A stretch of 40,679 nucleotides of DNA from Halobacteriales archaeon QS_8_69_26 (GTDB lineage: Archaea > Halobacteriota > Halobacteria > Halobacteriales > SW-7-71-33), in NCBI GenBank assembly GCA_003023195.1, contig PXRX01000037.1, positions 21,366 to 62,044 on the forward strand. The letters run 5' to 3'. The notes under the pieces were generated by a model. It saw nothing but the letters and a program-made list of their open reading frames with translations, was not told the DNA's origin and did not search any database. Positions 24,644 through 33,172 of the stretch are shown here, in pieces. The stretch's first letter is position 1. Every line of letters begins with the position of its first letter. Both the position numbers and the translations under genes were made by a program.

Positions 24644-25561
24644 TCAGAACCGGCCGCGTCCGGGGCCGCCGGGACCGCCTGGGCCGCCCGGACCGCGACC
24701 GCCGAACTGGAGCTGGTCGGGGGTGCGGATCCGCGATTTGACGTGCTGGCCGTACGCGAGGCCGATGAGCAGTCCGACCAGGTGGGCGACGTGGGCGACG
24801 CCGCCGCCGCCCGCGCCGAGGATGCCGAGGACGCTGAGCCCGGCGTAGCCGAACGCGAGTACCCATATCGGCACGGGGAAGATGAAGTAGAGGTACACCC
24901 GGAGGTTGGGGTTGAGCACCGTCAGCACGCCCATGATCGCCAGGCCGGCGCCGCTGGCGCCGACCACGCCGCGCATGAACAGCGGTTGCTGGATCAACTG
25001 GATTCCGATCTGGCCGAGTCCGGCGAGCGCACCGCTGGCCAGGAACAGGAGGGTGAAGTCCCGCGACCCCACGTAGTCCTCGACGATCCGGCCGAAGAAG
25101 TAGATCACGATGGAGTTGACCGCGATGTGGAAGAAGTCGGCGTGGGCGAAGATGGAGGTGAACCAGGTCCAGACGTACTCGGGGTTGTCCGGGTGGAGCA
25201 CGAAGATTGCCTGGCTGAGTTCGGCCGAGAGCGCGAAATCGGCGATCGTCTTGGCCCCGAAGGTGATCCACATCAGCCCGAGGAACACGAAGGTCATGTT
25301 CCCCCGGAAGTAGCCCAGGACCCCGCCCCGCCGGGTCGAGAGGCCGATCCGTTCGAGCAGGTTGCCCGAGGAACTCCCCCGGCCCGCGTCGACGCTGTCG
25401 TCGAACCCGCTGTCGAAGACGGCGTCGGGATCCCCCCACTCGGTCAGCCCCGGACAGTCGTGCTTCTCGGGTAGCCGGTGCTGGCTGCAGTGGGTCCCCC
25501 CACAGCTCCCGCACTCGTAGGGGAGGTCGACCTTCTCCCCGCAGACGTCGCACGTCGGCAT
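24644..25561 (-). CDS. Rhomboid protease with N-terminal AN1-like zinc finger
   Basis: 305 residues. Cys4, Cys7, Cys17, Cys20 and later Cys/His residues (HCSQHRLPEKHDCPG) form an AN1-type zinc finger. A linker is followed by a six-helix rhomboid core. Catalytic features are intact: HIAVN at 145-149 (oxyanion region), Ser203 in GASG, and His257 or His260 in HVAHLVG. Rhomboids cleave within the membrane. The AN1-rhomboid fusion is known in haloarchaea (RhoII-type in Haloferax). The C-terminus is a short Gly/Pro-rich tail (GGPGGPGG). The ATG at 25561 places the zinc finger at the very start. Confidence 0.92.
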   Translation of the reverse strand: MPTCDVCGEKVDLPYECGSCGGTHCSQHRLPEKHDCPGLTEWGDPDAVFDSGFDDSVDAGRGSSSGNLLERIGLSTRRGGVLGYFRGNMTFVFLGLMWITFGAKTIADFALSAELSQAIFVLHPDNPEYVWTWFTSIFAHADFFHIAVNSIVIYFFGRIVEDYVGSRDFTLLFLASGALAGLGQIGIQLIQQPLFMRGVVGASGAGLAIMGVLTVLNPNLRVYLYFIFPVPIWVLAFGYAGLSVLGILGAGGGGVAHVAHLVGLLIGLAYGQHVKSRIRTPDQLQFGGRGPGGPGGPGGPGRGRF

Positions 25562-25812
25562 TGGCCCCCCTTGGGGCCGGCCCCTGAAAAGGGGTTTGGG
25601 GTCGGACGACCACCGTACGGGATCGCGGAGAGTCGGACGACCGGTCCGACGCCTCCGGGCGTGATCCGTCCACAGTTCGTGACCGGTCTCGTCGAAGGAC
25701 GGCCACGGTAGTTCGAACCCCCAGTGCGTCGGGCGTCGCCCCACGTCCCCCGCTACGTTCGCCGAATACGTGGTGTTCTATCCCTCACTCCACATAGGCT
25801 GAATCAGCCCGA

Positions 25813-26874
25813 TCACAGCCCGTGGGCCATCCGCTCGCCGGTCTCCAGGCCGTTCCGGAGGGCGGCGTGGAGGCGGGCCTCGCCGGCCACCCAGTCGCCC
25901 ACCAGGTAGAGGCCGTGGTCGCGGGCGCTGGCGACGACGCCCCGGTCGATCCCCGCCTCCGGAAGCGCGTACCGCCACCCCTGGTGGTCGGTCCAGTCCG
26001 GGTCCTCGATTCTGGGGTCGTCCATCACGTCGGCGGTCAGGGCCGCGAGTTCCCGGACGTTCTCGTCGGGCGGGTCGTCGTAGTGGTCGACCGACCACTC
26101 CGGGGCCGCCTGCACCACCAGGAGCGACTCGCCGTCGGGGACGTGCCCCGGCTTGCACTCCTCGCGGGCGATCCACCCCACCTCGTGGTCCTTTCCGGGA
26201 TTGACCAGGGCGTAGTACGGGCGGTCGAACTCGGCGGGATAGTGGAGGACGGCGGTCCAGATCGTCCGGTAGTCGACGGCCCCGGCGGCGTCGGCCACTT
26301 CCTCGCGGAGGTCGGCGTCCCAGTCGGCGGTCCGGAGCAACTCGGCGGTCTGTGGTGCCGGCGGGTTCAGGACGAGGGCGTCGAAGGGACCCCACTCGTC
26401 CCCCTCGTCGTCGACGAGACGCCAGAACCCGTCGGTCGATCCACCACCGTCGGCCGGATCCCGGACGATCCGCTCGACCCGGGTCCGGCGGTGGACCGTC
26501 GCGTCGGTCCGTGCGAACAGGCGCTTGGCTATCTGTGTGAGCCCCTCCCGGTAGGTCCACTTGTGCTCGTCTGCGTCCCGGCCCGGCGACACCTCGCCGG
26601 CGGCGTCGAAGGTGTAGACCGGTTCGGTCACGTCCACCAGGCCCTCGTCGTCCAGCGTCCCGGTGAGCAGTTCCGTCACCCGGGGATCCTCGGACTTGAC
26701 GTAGTTGGCGCCGTAGTCGTAGGTGACCGGTCCGCGCCGGCGGGTCGCCGCGCGCCCGCAGACGCCGCCCGACTTCTCCAGGACGGTCACGTCGGCGTCG
26801 GGGACCGCACCGTCGAGGACGAACGTCGCCGCGGCGGCGCCCGCGCCGGCCCCGACGACTCCCACCTCTGTCAT
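25813..26874 (-). CDS. FAD-dependent amine oxidase/renalase-like oxidoreductase
   Basis: 353 residues. The dinucleotide-binding motif VGVVGAGAGAAAA opens the chain, with the acidic end of the second strand at VLEKSGGVCGRAATRR, the FAD ribose/phosphate region of this family. DYGANYVK and the C-terminal GLYLVGDWVAGEARLHAAL (second FAD contact) complete a one-domain amine-oxidase-like fold similar to renalase-type NAD(P)/FAD oxidoreductases. The substrate is unknown. The ATG at 26874 puts the Gly-rich loop at residue 6. It is divergent from the next membrane protein. Confidence 0.87.
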   Translation of the reverse strand: MTEVGVVGAGAGAAAATFVLDGAVPDADVTVLEKSGGVCGRAATRRRGPVTYDYGANYVKSEDPRVTELLTGTLDDEGLVDVTEPVYTFDAAGEVSPGRDADEHKWTYREGLTQIAKRLFARTDATVHRRTRVERIVRDPADGGGSTDGFWRLVDDEGDEWGPFDALVLNPPAPQTAELLRTADWDADLREEVADAAGAVDYRTIWTAVLHYPAEFDRPYYALVNPGKDHEVGWIAREECKPGHVPDGESLLVVQAAPEWSVDHYDDPPDENVRELAALTADVMDDPRIEDPDWTDHQGWRYALPEAGIDRGVVASARDHGLYLVGDWVAGEARLHAALRNGLETGERMAHGL

Positions 26875-26984
26875 GCCGTCGCCTTGGGGTCCGACGCCCA
26901 AAACTCCAGAGGAGCCTGCAAGCCACTCGACCCGGGCGGCGGCCCGGCGATGTTATACGACATCGGACAGGTCGCCCACGAGCC

Positions 26985-26990
26985 TTATAT
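26985..26990 (+). promoter_or_regulatory. TATA box
   Basis: TTATAT stands 28-33 bp before the ATG at 27018. Confidence 0.5.
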
Positions 26991-27017
26991 CACCTGCCGT
27001 GCAACGATGTCACACAC

Positions 27018-27683
27018 ATGACCGATCCCGGCGACTCGTCGTCCCGCAACGAGGGGACGACCGACGACGACGGGTGGAACCCCGACGACGTGCAGGTGGA
27101 GGGGGAGTTCGACGACGGGGGTGCGAGCGGCGGTGCGGTCGAGGTCGTCGACCGCCCCGGCGAGTTCCTGACCGACGACTACTGGTTCGAGGGGGAACGC
27201 GGCCTCTCGACCCGCCCGGGGACGCCGTTCCTCTGGGCGATGGCCGGGGCCGGGCTCTACGCGGCCTCGTTCGTCTTCGCCGCCGTCGGCCTCCTCATCG
27301 TCGCCCCGCCGGCCGTCGAGACCTACACCGAGGCCGTACTCAGCGCGGTGTTCTTCTTCCCCATCCCGATGGTCGCGTTCATCGGCGCGGGACTGGGCCT
27401 GGAGTTCTACCTGTCGCGGAGTTCCGGGCGGCTCCCGGAAACCGCGCTCCCCATCGCACTGGTGATCCCGATCCTGTTGCACGTCAGCCTGTTCTTCGTC
27501 GAGTGGGTCGACCTCGGGTACACCCAGGCTACCCTGGCGGACCTGTTCGCCGAGGACCCCGGCCTCGCGCAACTCCTGCTGTGGCCTCCGGTAATCATGG
27601 GCGTCGTCTTCGCCGTGATCGTTCACCGGACCACCGTCGCACAGGAAGACGGCGAGGAGATCGCGCTCCTCGGGTTCGGGTGA
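27018..27683 (+). CDS. Conserved haloarchaeal membrane protein
   Basis: 221 residues. An acidic cytoplasmic N-terminus (1-70) is followed by four hydrophobic helices (about 73-97, 108-130, 143-160, 185-205). A short soluble loop lies between helices three and four. DRPGEFLTDDYWFEGERGLSTRPGTPFLWAM before the first helix looks like the conserved part. I do not recognise a characterised family and assign no function. A TATA box at leaderless distance supports the start. Confidence 0.72.
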   Translation: MTDPGDSSSRNEGTTDDDGWNPDDVQVEGEFDDGGASGGAVEVVDRPGEFLTDDYWFEGERGLSTRPGTPFLWAMAGAGLYAASFVFAAVGLLIVAPPAVETYTEAVLSAVFFFPIPMVAFIGAGLGLEFYLSRSSGRLPETALPIALVIPILLHVSLFFVEWVDLGYTQATLADLFAEDPGLAQLLLWPPVIMGVVFAVIVHRTTVAQEDGEEIALLGFG

Positions 27684-27775
27684 CCGGCCGGCGCCCCGGT
27701 CGGCGCCGGACCACGGGACACCCCGGATGGCGCTCGTCTGCGGGATACATCGGATGGCGTCGACATCGATCCTCG

Positions 27776-27860
27776 CTATCAGTTCTGGCAGCGCCGATAT
27801 CACGCATCACTATCACTTCTGACAGCGCCGACATCACGACTCGCTATCACTTCAGCACAT
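27776..27860. repeat. 34-bp imperfect tandem repeat upstream of a winged-helix gene
   Basis: Units starting CTATCA(G/C)TTC at 27776, 27810 and 27844 share CAGCGCCGA(T/C)ATCACG. The array ends about 20 bp before the TATA-like element of the next gene, a location suited to an operator. Confidence 0.75.
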
Positions 27861-27877
27861 TATCAGCCACGTCGATC

Positions 27878-27887
27878 ATTTAAATAA
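27878..27887 (+). promoter_or_regulatory. TATA box of the winged-helix gene
   Basis: ATTTAAATAA is centred about 17 bp before an ATG at 27900 and 47 bp before the ATG at 27930. Transcription should begin near 27907, so the start at 27930 is favoured. Confidence 0.5.
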
Positions 27888-27929
27888 TCCCGCATACTGA
27901 TGCCGGTGGCCCCACAAGGGGGGACGAGG

Positions 27930-28376
27930 ATGGTCAACGAGAGCGACGCCACCGGCGGCGGGCGGGGCGAGGACGGCGACGGGCGAGCGCCGGCCGGCCG
28001 GATGGTCTACCACCTGTTCGCCAGCGAGGAGCGACGTCGGATCGCGAGCATCTTCCTCGACAACCACGTGGTGGCGTTCAGCCCCGAGGCCATCGCGTCC
28101 GCGACCCGGATGGACGAACGGGCGGCCGCCACCGCGCTCGCGGCACTTGAGGCCGCCGGTGTCCTGACCTCGATGACCCCGAACGAGGCCTACCAGACGG
28201 CCGCGTCGGACGACCCGGACCTCGAACGAGTCGCCGGCGACCTGGAGGGGGACTCCGAGTTCTACCGCCTCGACAAGGACTCGGAAGTGGCGATGGCCCT
28301 CGCGAAGGTCGACTCCGCGGCCGCACCCAACGCGACCGCGTTCTTCCGGGCGGCGCCGGACATCGACCACGAGTGA
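27930..28376 (+). CDS. Winged-helix DNA-binding protein
   Basis: 148 residues. After a Gly/Asp-rich lead come MVYHLFASEERRRIASIFLDNHVVAFSPEAIASATRMDERAAATALAALEAAGVLTS, a recognisable winged-helix arrangement, and an acidic C-terminal region. It resembles small haloarchaeal regulators with ArsR/MarR-like folds. A start ten codons upstream (27900) is possible but would lie before the predicted transcription start. The upstream 34-bp repeats may be its own binding sites; that is inference. Confidence 0.72.
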   Translation: MVNESDATGGGRGEDGDGRAPAGRMVYHLFASEERRRIASIFLDNHVVAFSPEAIASATRMDERAAATALAALEAAGVLTSMTPNEAYQTAASDDPDLERVAGDLEGDSEFYRLDKDSEVAMALAKVDSAAAPNATAFFRAAPDIDHE

Positions 28377-28483
28377 TCGCCCGCGAGCGATCGGCCGTCG
28401 GACCGCGAGTCGGCCGCGAGCGACCGGCCGTCGGACCACGAGCGACCACGACCGGTCGACGCGACCGTTCACCCCCGTAGCGA

Positions 28484-28789
28484 TCAGACCAGCGCGTCGG
28501 CGAGGGCTTCGAGCCGGTCGGTGTCGTCGAGGGCGAGCCACTGGAGCATCACCCGGTCGACCCCGGCCTCGCCCAGGCGCTCGACCCCCTCGGCCACCTC
28601 GGCGGGGGTGCCGACGACGGCCCCGCGCTCCCGGAGTTCGTCGGGGTCGCGCCCGTCGAGGACCTCGTCCAGTTCGGCCTCGTCGCGCCCGAAGACGACC
28701 TGGGTCATCACCGACCGGTCGACTGCGTCGGGGTCCCGGCCGGCCTCCCGCAGCAGTCCGTCGAGGTGGTCGTTCAACTCGGGGTCGTC
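28484..28789 (-). pseudogene. 3' remnant of a luciferase-like (F420-type) monooxygenase
   Basis: About 100 codons ending at 28484 match the C-terminal end of LLM-class, probably F420-dependent, oxidoreductases. Visible are LLREAGRDPDAV, MTQVVFG, GAVVGTPAEVAEGVERLGEAGVDRVMLQWL and a terminal LEAL helix. The N-terminal two-thirds with the barrel and cofactor site are missing. Upstream in the same frame the sequence becomes Pro/Arg-rich and unrelated. There is no promoter or plausible start for the fragment. It is probably a deletion remnant. Confidence 0.72.
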
Positions 28790-29003
28790 CTCACTCGTTC
28801 CCGTTCGACGGTCCCGGACCTTCAAGCCAACGTTCGGGGAACCAGGGGGCCTGTCACGGCCGATCACCCGAGGGGCCGGGTGACCGGAGTCGGGCGGTCC
28901 GGGACTGGCGTGGATCTGGAGACGAGGCCCGAGACTAACGTGGAACTGGAGACGGGGATCCGGCGGAAACCGTGGCGTCGACGCTCGAAGCGACAACGGA
29001 AGA

Positions 29004-29010
29004 CATTATT
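29004..29010 (+). promoter_or_regulatory. TATA-like element of the heme protein gene
   Basis: CATTATT lies 23-29 bp before the ATG at 29033, the leaderless distance. Confidence 0.45.
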
Positions 29011-29032
29011 TCCGTCGGAGCTACGTTTCGGT

Positions 29033-30583
29033 ATGGAACGACGGACGCCTCCCGAGACCGAGGAAGGCTGGTACGCCCTCCACGACTTTCGAACTATCGA
29101 CTGGTCGGCCTGGCGATCGGCACCGGAGCGCGAGCGCAACCGGGCGCTCCGCGAGGGGATCGAGTACTTCCGGACCTGTTCGGAGCCGGCGGAGGGCGAC
29201 TCCGCCGTGTTCGGCGTCCTCGGCCACGAGGCCGACCTGCTGGTGCTCCACTTCAGGCCGACGCTCAACGACGTCGACGCCCTCCAGCGGAGCTTCGAGC
29301 GGACGGCGTTCGGGGAGTTCACCGAGCGGACCGACTCGTTCGTCTCGGTGACCGAGGCCTCGGGGTACAACGTCGACCTAGAGGCCGCGCTGTCGGGCGA
29401 GAGCGACGCCGGCCTCGCGCGGTACATCCGGTCCCGCCTGGAGCCGTCCATCCCCGACGCGAACTACGTGTCGTTCTACCCGATGGACAAGCGCCGGGAC
29501 CCCGAGCAGAACTGGTACGACCTGCCCATGGAGGAGCGCGCCGAGCACATGGAGGCCCACGGCGACATCGGCCGGGACTACGCGGGGGAGGTGAGTCAGA
29601 TCATCACCTCCGCCATCGGGTTCGACGACTGGGAGTGGGGCGTGACCCTCTTCGCGGAGGACGCCAGCCGGATAAAGCGCCTGCTCTACGAGATGCGCTT
29701 CGACCAGTCCACCTCGAAGTTCGCCGAGTTCGGGCCGTTCCGGGTCGGCCAGCGGATCCCCCCGTCGGACCTCGGGCCGCTGCTGGCCGGCGAGCCGGTC
29801 CCCTCGGACTTCGAGGGCAGCGCCGACCCCGTCGCGTTCGAGGACCACGCCGAGGTCGAGGCCGCGGCGGCCGACGGGAGCGCGGGCGCCCACGCCGGCG
29901 CGAAGAGCCACACGGACGAGGGGCATCACGGCAACGACGAGGGGGACGACCGCGGTCGCGACGGCGACAGTGAGGGGGTCGACGTGGCGAACAGCGACGG
30001 GATCCGTGGCGAACTGGAGAACATCGGCGTCTACGCCGGTCAGCCCCACGGCGAGGACGTCTACGCGGTCGTGGTCTACTCGGACGCCGACGGGGACGAA
30101 CTGTTCGAGGAACTCCGTGGCCTGCGGGCGAACTTCGACCACTACGACACCCACGTCAAGACCGCGGTCTACGAGGCCGACGGGGACCTGAACGCCGTCG
30201 CCAGCGTCTGGGAGACGGACGACGCCGCCGACACTGCCGGCGGGTTCCTCTCGGACCTGCCCGGCGTGGTCCGCCAGGCCGGCGACGACCCCGATTCCGA
30301 CACCTGGGGAACGATGGGGATGTTCTACACCGTCGAGCCCGAACACGGCGAGGACTTCCGCGAGAAGTTCGACACCGTCGCGGGCGTCCTGGAGGGGATG
30401 GACGGTCACATCCGGACCGACCTCCTGGCCAACCGCGAGGACGAGAACGACATGTTCATCGCCTCCCGGTGGGAGTCCCGCGAGGACGCGATGGCCTTCT
30501 TCCGGAGCGAGGAGTTCGCCGACACCGTCGACTGGGGCCGGGACGTCCTCGCCGACCGACCGCGCCACGTCTTCCTGGCCTGA
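29033..30583 (+). CDS. pitA: Chlorite dismutase-like heme protein fused to an ABM domain (PitA type)
   Basis: 516 residues. The first 255 form a chlorite dismutase/HemQ-like domain. His176 in MEAHGDIGRDY is the expected proximal heme ligand, followed by the conserved FDDWEWGVTLFAED. A His/Asp/Gly-rich linker (about 265-320, with HHG and GDD clusters) leads to a C-terminal alpha-beta domain of the ABM (antibiotic biosynthesis monooxygenase) superfamily, about 325-516. It ends in FFRSEEFADTVDWGRDVL. This Cld-ABM fusion is a known haloarchaeal protein. A role in heme metabolism is plausible, and perchlorate use is unlikely without other genes. It is transcribed alone from a TATA-like box. Confidence 0.9.
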   Translation: MERRTPPETEEGWYALHDFRTIDWSAWRSAPERERNRALREGIEYFRTCSEPAEGDSAVFGVLGHEADLLVLHFRPTLNDVDALQRSFERTAFGEFTERTDSFVSVTEASGYNVDLEAALSGESDAGLARYIRSRLEPSIPDANYVSFYPMDKRRDPEQNWYDLPMEERAEHMEAHGDIGRDYAGEVSQIITSAIGFDDWEWGVTLFAEDASRIKRLLYEMRFDQSTSKFAEFGPFRVGQRIPPSDLGPLLAGEPVPSDFEGSADPVAFEDHAEVEAAAADGSAGAHAGAKSHTDEGHHGNDEGDDRGRDGDSEGVDVANSDGIRGELENIGVYAGQPHGEDVYAVVVYSDADGDELFEELRGLRANFDHYDTHVKTAVYEADGDLNAVASVWETDDAADTAGGFLSDLPGVVRQAGDDPDSDTWGTMGMFYTVEPEHGEDFREKFDTVAGVLEGMDGHIRTDLLANREDENDMFIASRWESREDAMAFFRSEEFADTVDWGRDVLADRPRHVFLA

Positions 30584-30679
30584 GGCCAGGGGACGTCCAG
30601 GGATCGCCGGACCCATACGCAACCTTACAAAAAGTCGTTTCAGCGAACGCTTTTCACGCGGGTGTGCGAACGATCACAC

Positions 30680-31633
30680 ATGAGCGAGGCGAACATCCAG
30701 GAGTGCGACGACTGCGTGGCCCCGGCCGAGGCGTTCTCGGTGGTCGCCAGCGAGACCAGGCTGGCGATCCTGGAGGCCCTCTGGGAGGCCGACGACCGGC
30801 CGGTGCGGTTCTCGGAACTCCGACGGACCGTCGGGATGCGCGACAGCGCACAGTTCAACTACCACCTCGACAAGCTCACCCCCCACTTCATCCACCAGGA
30901 GGACGAGGACGGCTACGACCTGCGACACGCCGGGAAGAAGGTCGTGCGGGCGGTGCTGGCGGGCGAGTTCAACGAGACGCCGACGGTGGAGCCGTTCGAG
31001 GTGCAGGGATCGTGTGCCGACTGCGGCGGCGACCTGTTCGCCACGTACGCCGACGAGATGCTCTCCATCGAGTGCGTCGACTGTGGCTCCCTCCACGGGC
31101 ACTACTCGTTCCCGCCCGGCGGCCTGGCGGACCGCACCCGCGAGGAGGTGGCCCGGGCGTTCGACCAGCGAGTCCGTCACCTCCACTGCCTGGCGGCCGA
31201 CGGCGTCTGCCCGGAGTGTGGCGGTCCGATGTCGACCCGAATACGGCGCGACGACGCCTCGCCGCTGGACCTCGACGTCTACGTCGACCACACCTGCGGG
31301 CGGTGCGACCACCACCTGTTCTCGTCGGTGGGGCTCTCGCTGCTGGACCAGTCCGACGTCGTGACCGCCCACCGCGCCCACGGCGTCGACCTGAACTCCC
31401 GGCCCTACTGGACCCTCCAGTGGTGCGTCAGCGACGACCACACGGAGGTGCTCTCGGCCGACCCCTGGCGGGTCCGGGTGACCATCCCGCTCTCGGCGGT
31501 GGCCGAGTCCGACCCCGACGACGGCGCCGGCTACCCCTCGGTCCTCGGCGGGGACGACCACCCGCCGGGGACCATCCACGTCACCGTCGACGGCGACCTG
31601 CAGGTGACCGACATCGCGGTCGAGGACGACTGA
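30680..31633 (+). CDS. ArsR-like winged-helix regulator with zinc-ribbon C-terminus
   Basis: 317 residues. The N-terminal winged helix (about 15-85) contains FSVVASETRLAILEALWEADDRPVRFSELRRTVGMRDSAQFNYHL, typical of ArsR-type proteins. A long C-terminal part (about 110-317) has paired Cys motifs CADCGG, CVDCGS, CPECGG and CGRCD that suggest two zinc ribbons. It belongs to a haloarchaeal two-domain regulator family I recall as DUF7347/DUF7351. The ATG at 30680 is chosen over a start six codons upstream because MSEANIQ follows a T-rich TATA-like element (CGCTTTTCAC near 30650). Targets are unknown. Confidence 0.85.
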   Translation: MSEANIQECDDCVAPAEAFSVVASETRLAILEALWEADDRPVRFSELRRTVGMRDSAQFNYHLDKLTPHFIHQEDEDGYDLRHAGKKVVRAVLAGEFNETPTVEPFEVQGSCADCGGDLFATYADEMLSIECVDCGSLHGHYSFPPGGLADRTREEVARAFDQRVRHLHCLAADGVCPECGGPMSTRIRRDDASPLDLDVYVDHTCGRCDHHLFSSVGLSLLDQSDVVTAHRAHGVDLNSRPYWTLQWCVSDDHTEVLSADPWRVRVTIPLSAVAESDPDDGAGYPSVLGGDDHPPGTIHVTVDGDLQVTDIAVEDD

Positions 31634-31809
31634 TCCCCCGACCAACATCAACGATCCGAGCAGGGCTTCCGACCACCGAGTACTACCCTCGGAGTATCGG
31701 TCGCTGGTGCCGGAATTTCGGTACCGCGATCTATAATAGAATACGACACTGACTTGATATTCCAGCCATCAAGATTAAGTTTGCACGCCGCGATCAGAGA
31801 TATGAAGAC

Positions 31810-32628
31810 ATGGGACCGAATTTACTAGACGGACGACTGGGCGATATCCTGTCGACGATCCTCACGGAGGGGTCCGGGGACGTCTACGTCGTCCACCCGA
31901 CGAGAGAAACGATAGAGGAACTGGTCAACGTCGCCGGCGACCACGATGGCGACGTGCCGACGATCCACCTCCTCGCCGACGACCGAAACCTGCGAGAGGT
32001 GATGGACGACTTCCTCGTGGCGTCGAACGCGGCCGACCTGGTCCACGAGGGAACCCTCGAACTGCGGAGCAGCGAGGACAGCGCCGGCCAGTCGCTGGTC
32101 GTGACCGAGGAGTCGGTGGTTGCGCTGGTGAGTGCCGGCACGCGGACCGGCGGGCTCCGGACCGACGACGACGCGTTCGTCGAGAAGGCCCGGGACGCCT
32201 ACGCCGCCGAGTGGGAGGCCGCCGAGACGTACCGCCTCCGGACCCCGCCCATCTCCCGGGTGCGGGACACCCTCTCCTCGGACATGGGCCCCGAGGCCGA
32301 GGAGGACTTCTCGGAGGTGCTCGCCTCCCTCGAAACCGCGCGTGGTGACGGCGACGGCCTCGACGAGGTGACGATCAGCCTCCTCGTCGCCGCCAAGAAC
32401 GAGGAACTGTTCTACGACATCAGCCGCTGGGGCGAGGACGTCGGCGTCGCGTCCAAGGCGACGTTCAGTCGCATGAAGAACCGCCTGGAGGACTCCGGGC
32501 TGATCGGCACCGAGAAGGTGCCGGTCGATGTCGGCCGGCCCCGCCAGCGCCTCACCATCCAGGACGACCGCCTGCGGGAGGCGGACTCGACCCAGCTGGC
32601 GAGCGTCGCCGAGACCATCCTCAACTGA
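31810..32628 (+). CDS. tbsP: Transcriptional regulator TbsP
   Basis: 272 residues, matching the TbsP/DUF5821 family over its whole length. It opens with a NLLDGRLGDILSTIL helix and has the conserved VMDDFLVASNAADLV segment. ARGDGDGLDEVTISLLVAAKNEELFYDISRWGEDVG leads into a winged helix (ASKATFSRMKNRLEDSGLIGTEKVPVDVGRPRQRL). In Haloferax, TbsP works with TrmB in control of glycolytic and gluconeogenic genes such as glyceraldehyde-3-phosphate dehydrogenase. An overlapping ATG at 31802 is out of frame. The preceding 176 bp are A/T-rich, with several possible TATA elements. Confidence 0.9.
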   Translation: MGPNLLDGRLGDILSTILTEGSGDVYVVHPTRETIEELVNVAGDHDGDVPTIHLLADDRNLREVMDDFLVASNAADLVHEGTLELRSSEDSAGQSLVVTEESVVALVSAGTRTGGLRTDDDAFVEKARDAYAAEWEAAETYRLRTPPISRVRDTLSSDMGPEAEEDFSEVLASLETARGDGDGLDEVTISLLVAAKNEELFYDISRWGEDVGVASKATFSRMKNRLEDSGLIGTEKVPVDVGRPRQRLTIQDDRLREADSTQLASVAETILN

Positions 32629-32720
32629 TCCGGCCCGCTCACACCGCGCCGGCTTCGACCACCCGACAGTGACACCGACGCCACCCACGAGTCACGGCGC
32701 CGCACCGGGGTACCGACCGG

Positions 32721-32736
32721 GGTAGTTTTTTCTACC
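32721..32736. terminator. T-run enclosed by inverted repeat
   Basis: GGTAG-TTTTTT-CTACC: 5-bp arms around a run of six T. It lies 93 bp after tbsP and 70 bp before the next gene. It could mark transcription end or a promoter element. Confidence 0.35.
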
Positions 32737-32805
32737 ACGACGGCAGTGATCAACGAAACGGGAGAGTAAGATGAACGGGGGGAGCCGAATGAACGGGAGC
32801 GGGGT

Positions 32806-33123
32806 ATGACCAGGAACGACGCCGCGAAACTCGGCCAGGTGCTCGCGGCGGGAGAGCGTTCCAAGGGGGACGAGGGGTCGCCGGGGTGGTGTGGGCTGTG
32901 TGACTGCGACCTGGACGAGGGCGAGGGGGGAATCGTCGCGGTCGAGATGGGAGCGAGCGAGGACGGCGAACCGGACGCCTGGCTCTGTCGCGCCTGCTAC
33001 GGCTACGTCGTCCGCAAGATGGGCATCACGCCGACCCGCGTGTTCAAGGCCGGGCGACGCCGGATCGTCGTCCTGCCCATCGGGCCGTCCGACGACCACG
33101 AGTCCGTGATCCACTGGGAGTGA
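32806..33123 (+). CDS. Small zinc-finger protein
   Basis: 105 residues with CGLCDCD near residue 29 and CRACY near 61, a treble-clef-like C-x2-C ... C-x2-C arrangement that probably binds one zinc. The C-terminal third (RKMGITPTRVFKAGRRRIVVLPIGP) is basic and may contact nucleic acid. It resembles small zinc-finger proteins frequent in haloarchaea; I cannot give a specific function. It is followed 50 bp later by moeA and might be co-transcribed, although an inverted repeat stands between them. Confidence 0.72.
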   Translation: MTRNDAAKLGQVLAAGERSKGDEGSPGWCGLCDCDLDEGEGGIVAVEMGASEDGEPDAWLCRACYGYVVRKMGITPTRVFKAGRRRIVVLPIGPSDDHESVIHWE

Positions 33124-33136
33124 CCGGTCGCCGGTC

Positions 33137-33158
33137 CCGCAGGCTTTTTTCCCTGCGG
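33137..33158. terminator. Inverted repeat around a T-run before moeA
   Basis: CCGCAGG and CCTGCGG arms (7 bp, perfect) enclose CTTTTTTCC-type sequence 15 bp before the moeA ATG. It resembles the T6 hairpin at 32721. It may end the zinc-finger transcript or form part of the moeA promoter, since the T-run sits 23-29 bp upstream of the start. Confidence 0.4.
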
Positions 33159-33172
33159 CCGAACGAACGCAC

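Noticed and set aside
29033..30583. Perchlorate or chlorate respiration locus
   Set aside because: The chlorite dismutase-like domain is of the PitA fusion type and no (per)chlorate reductase genes are nearby.
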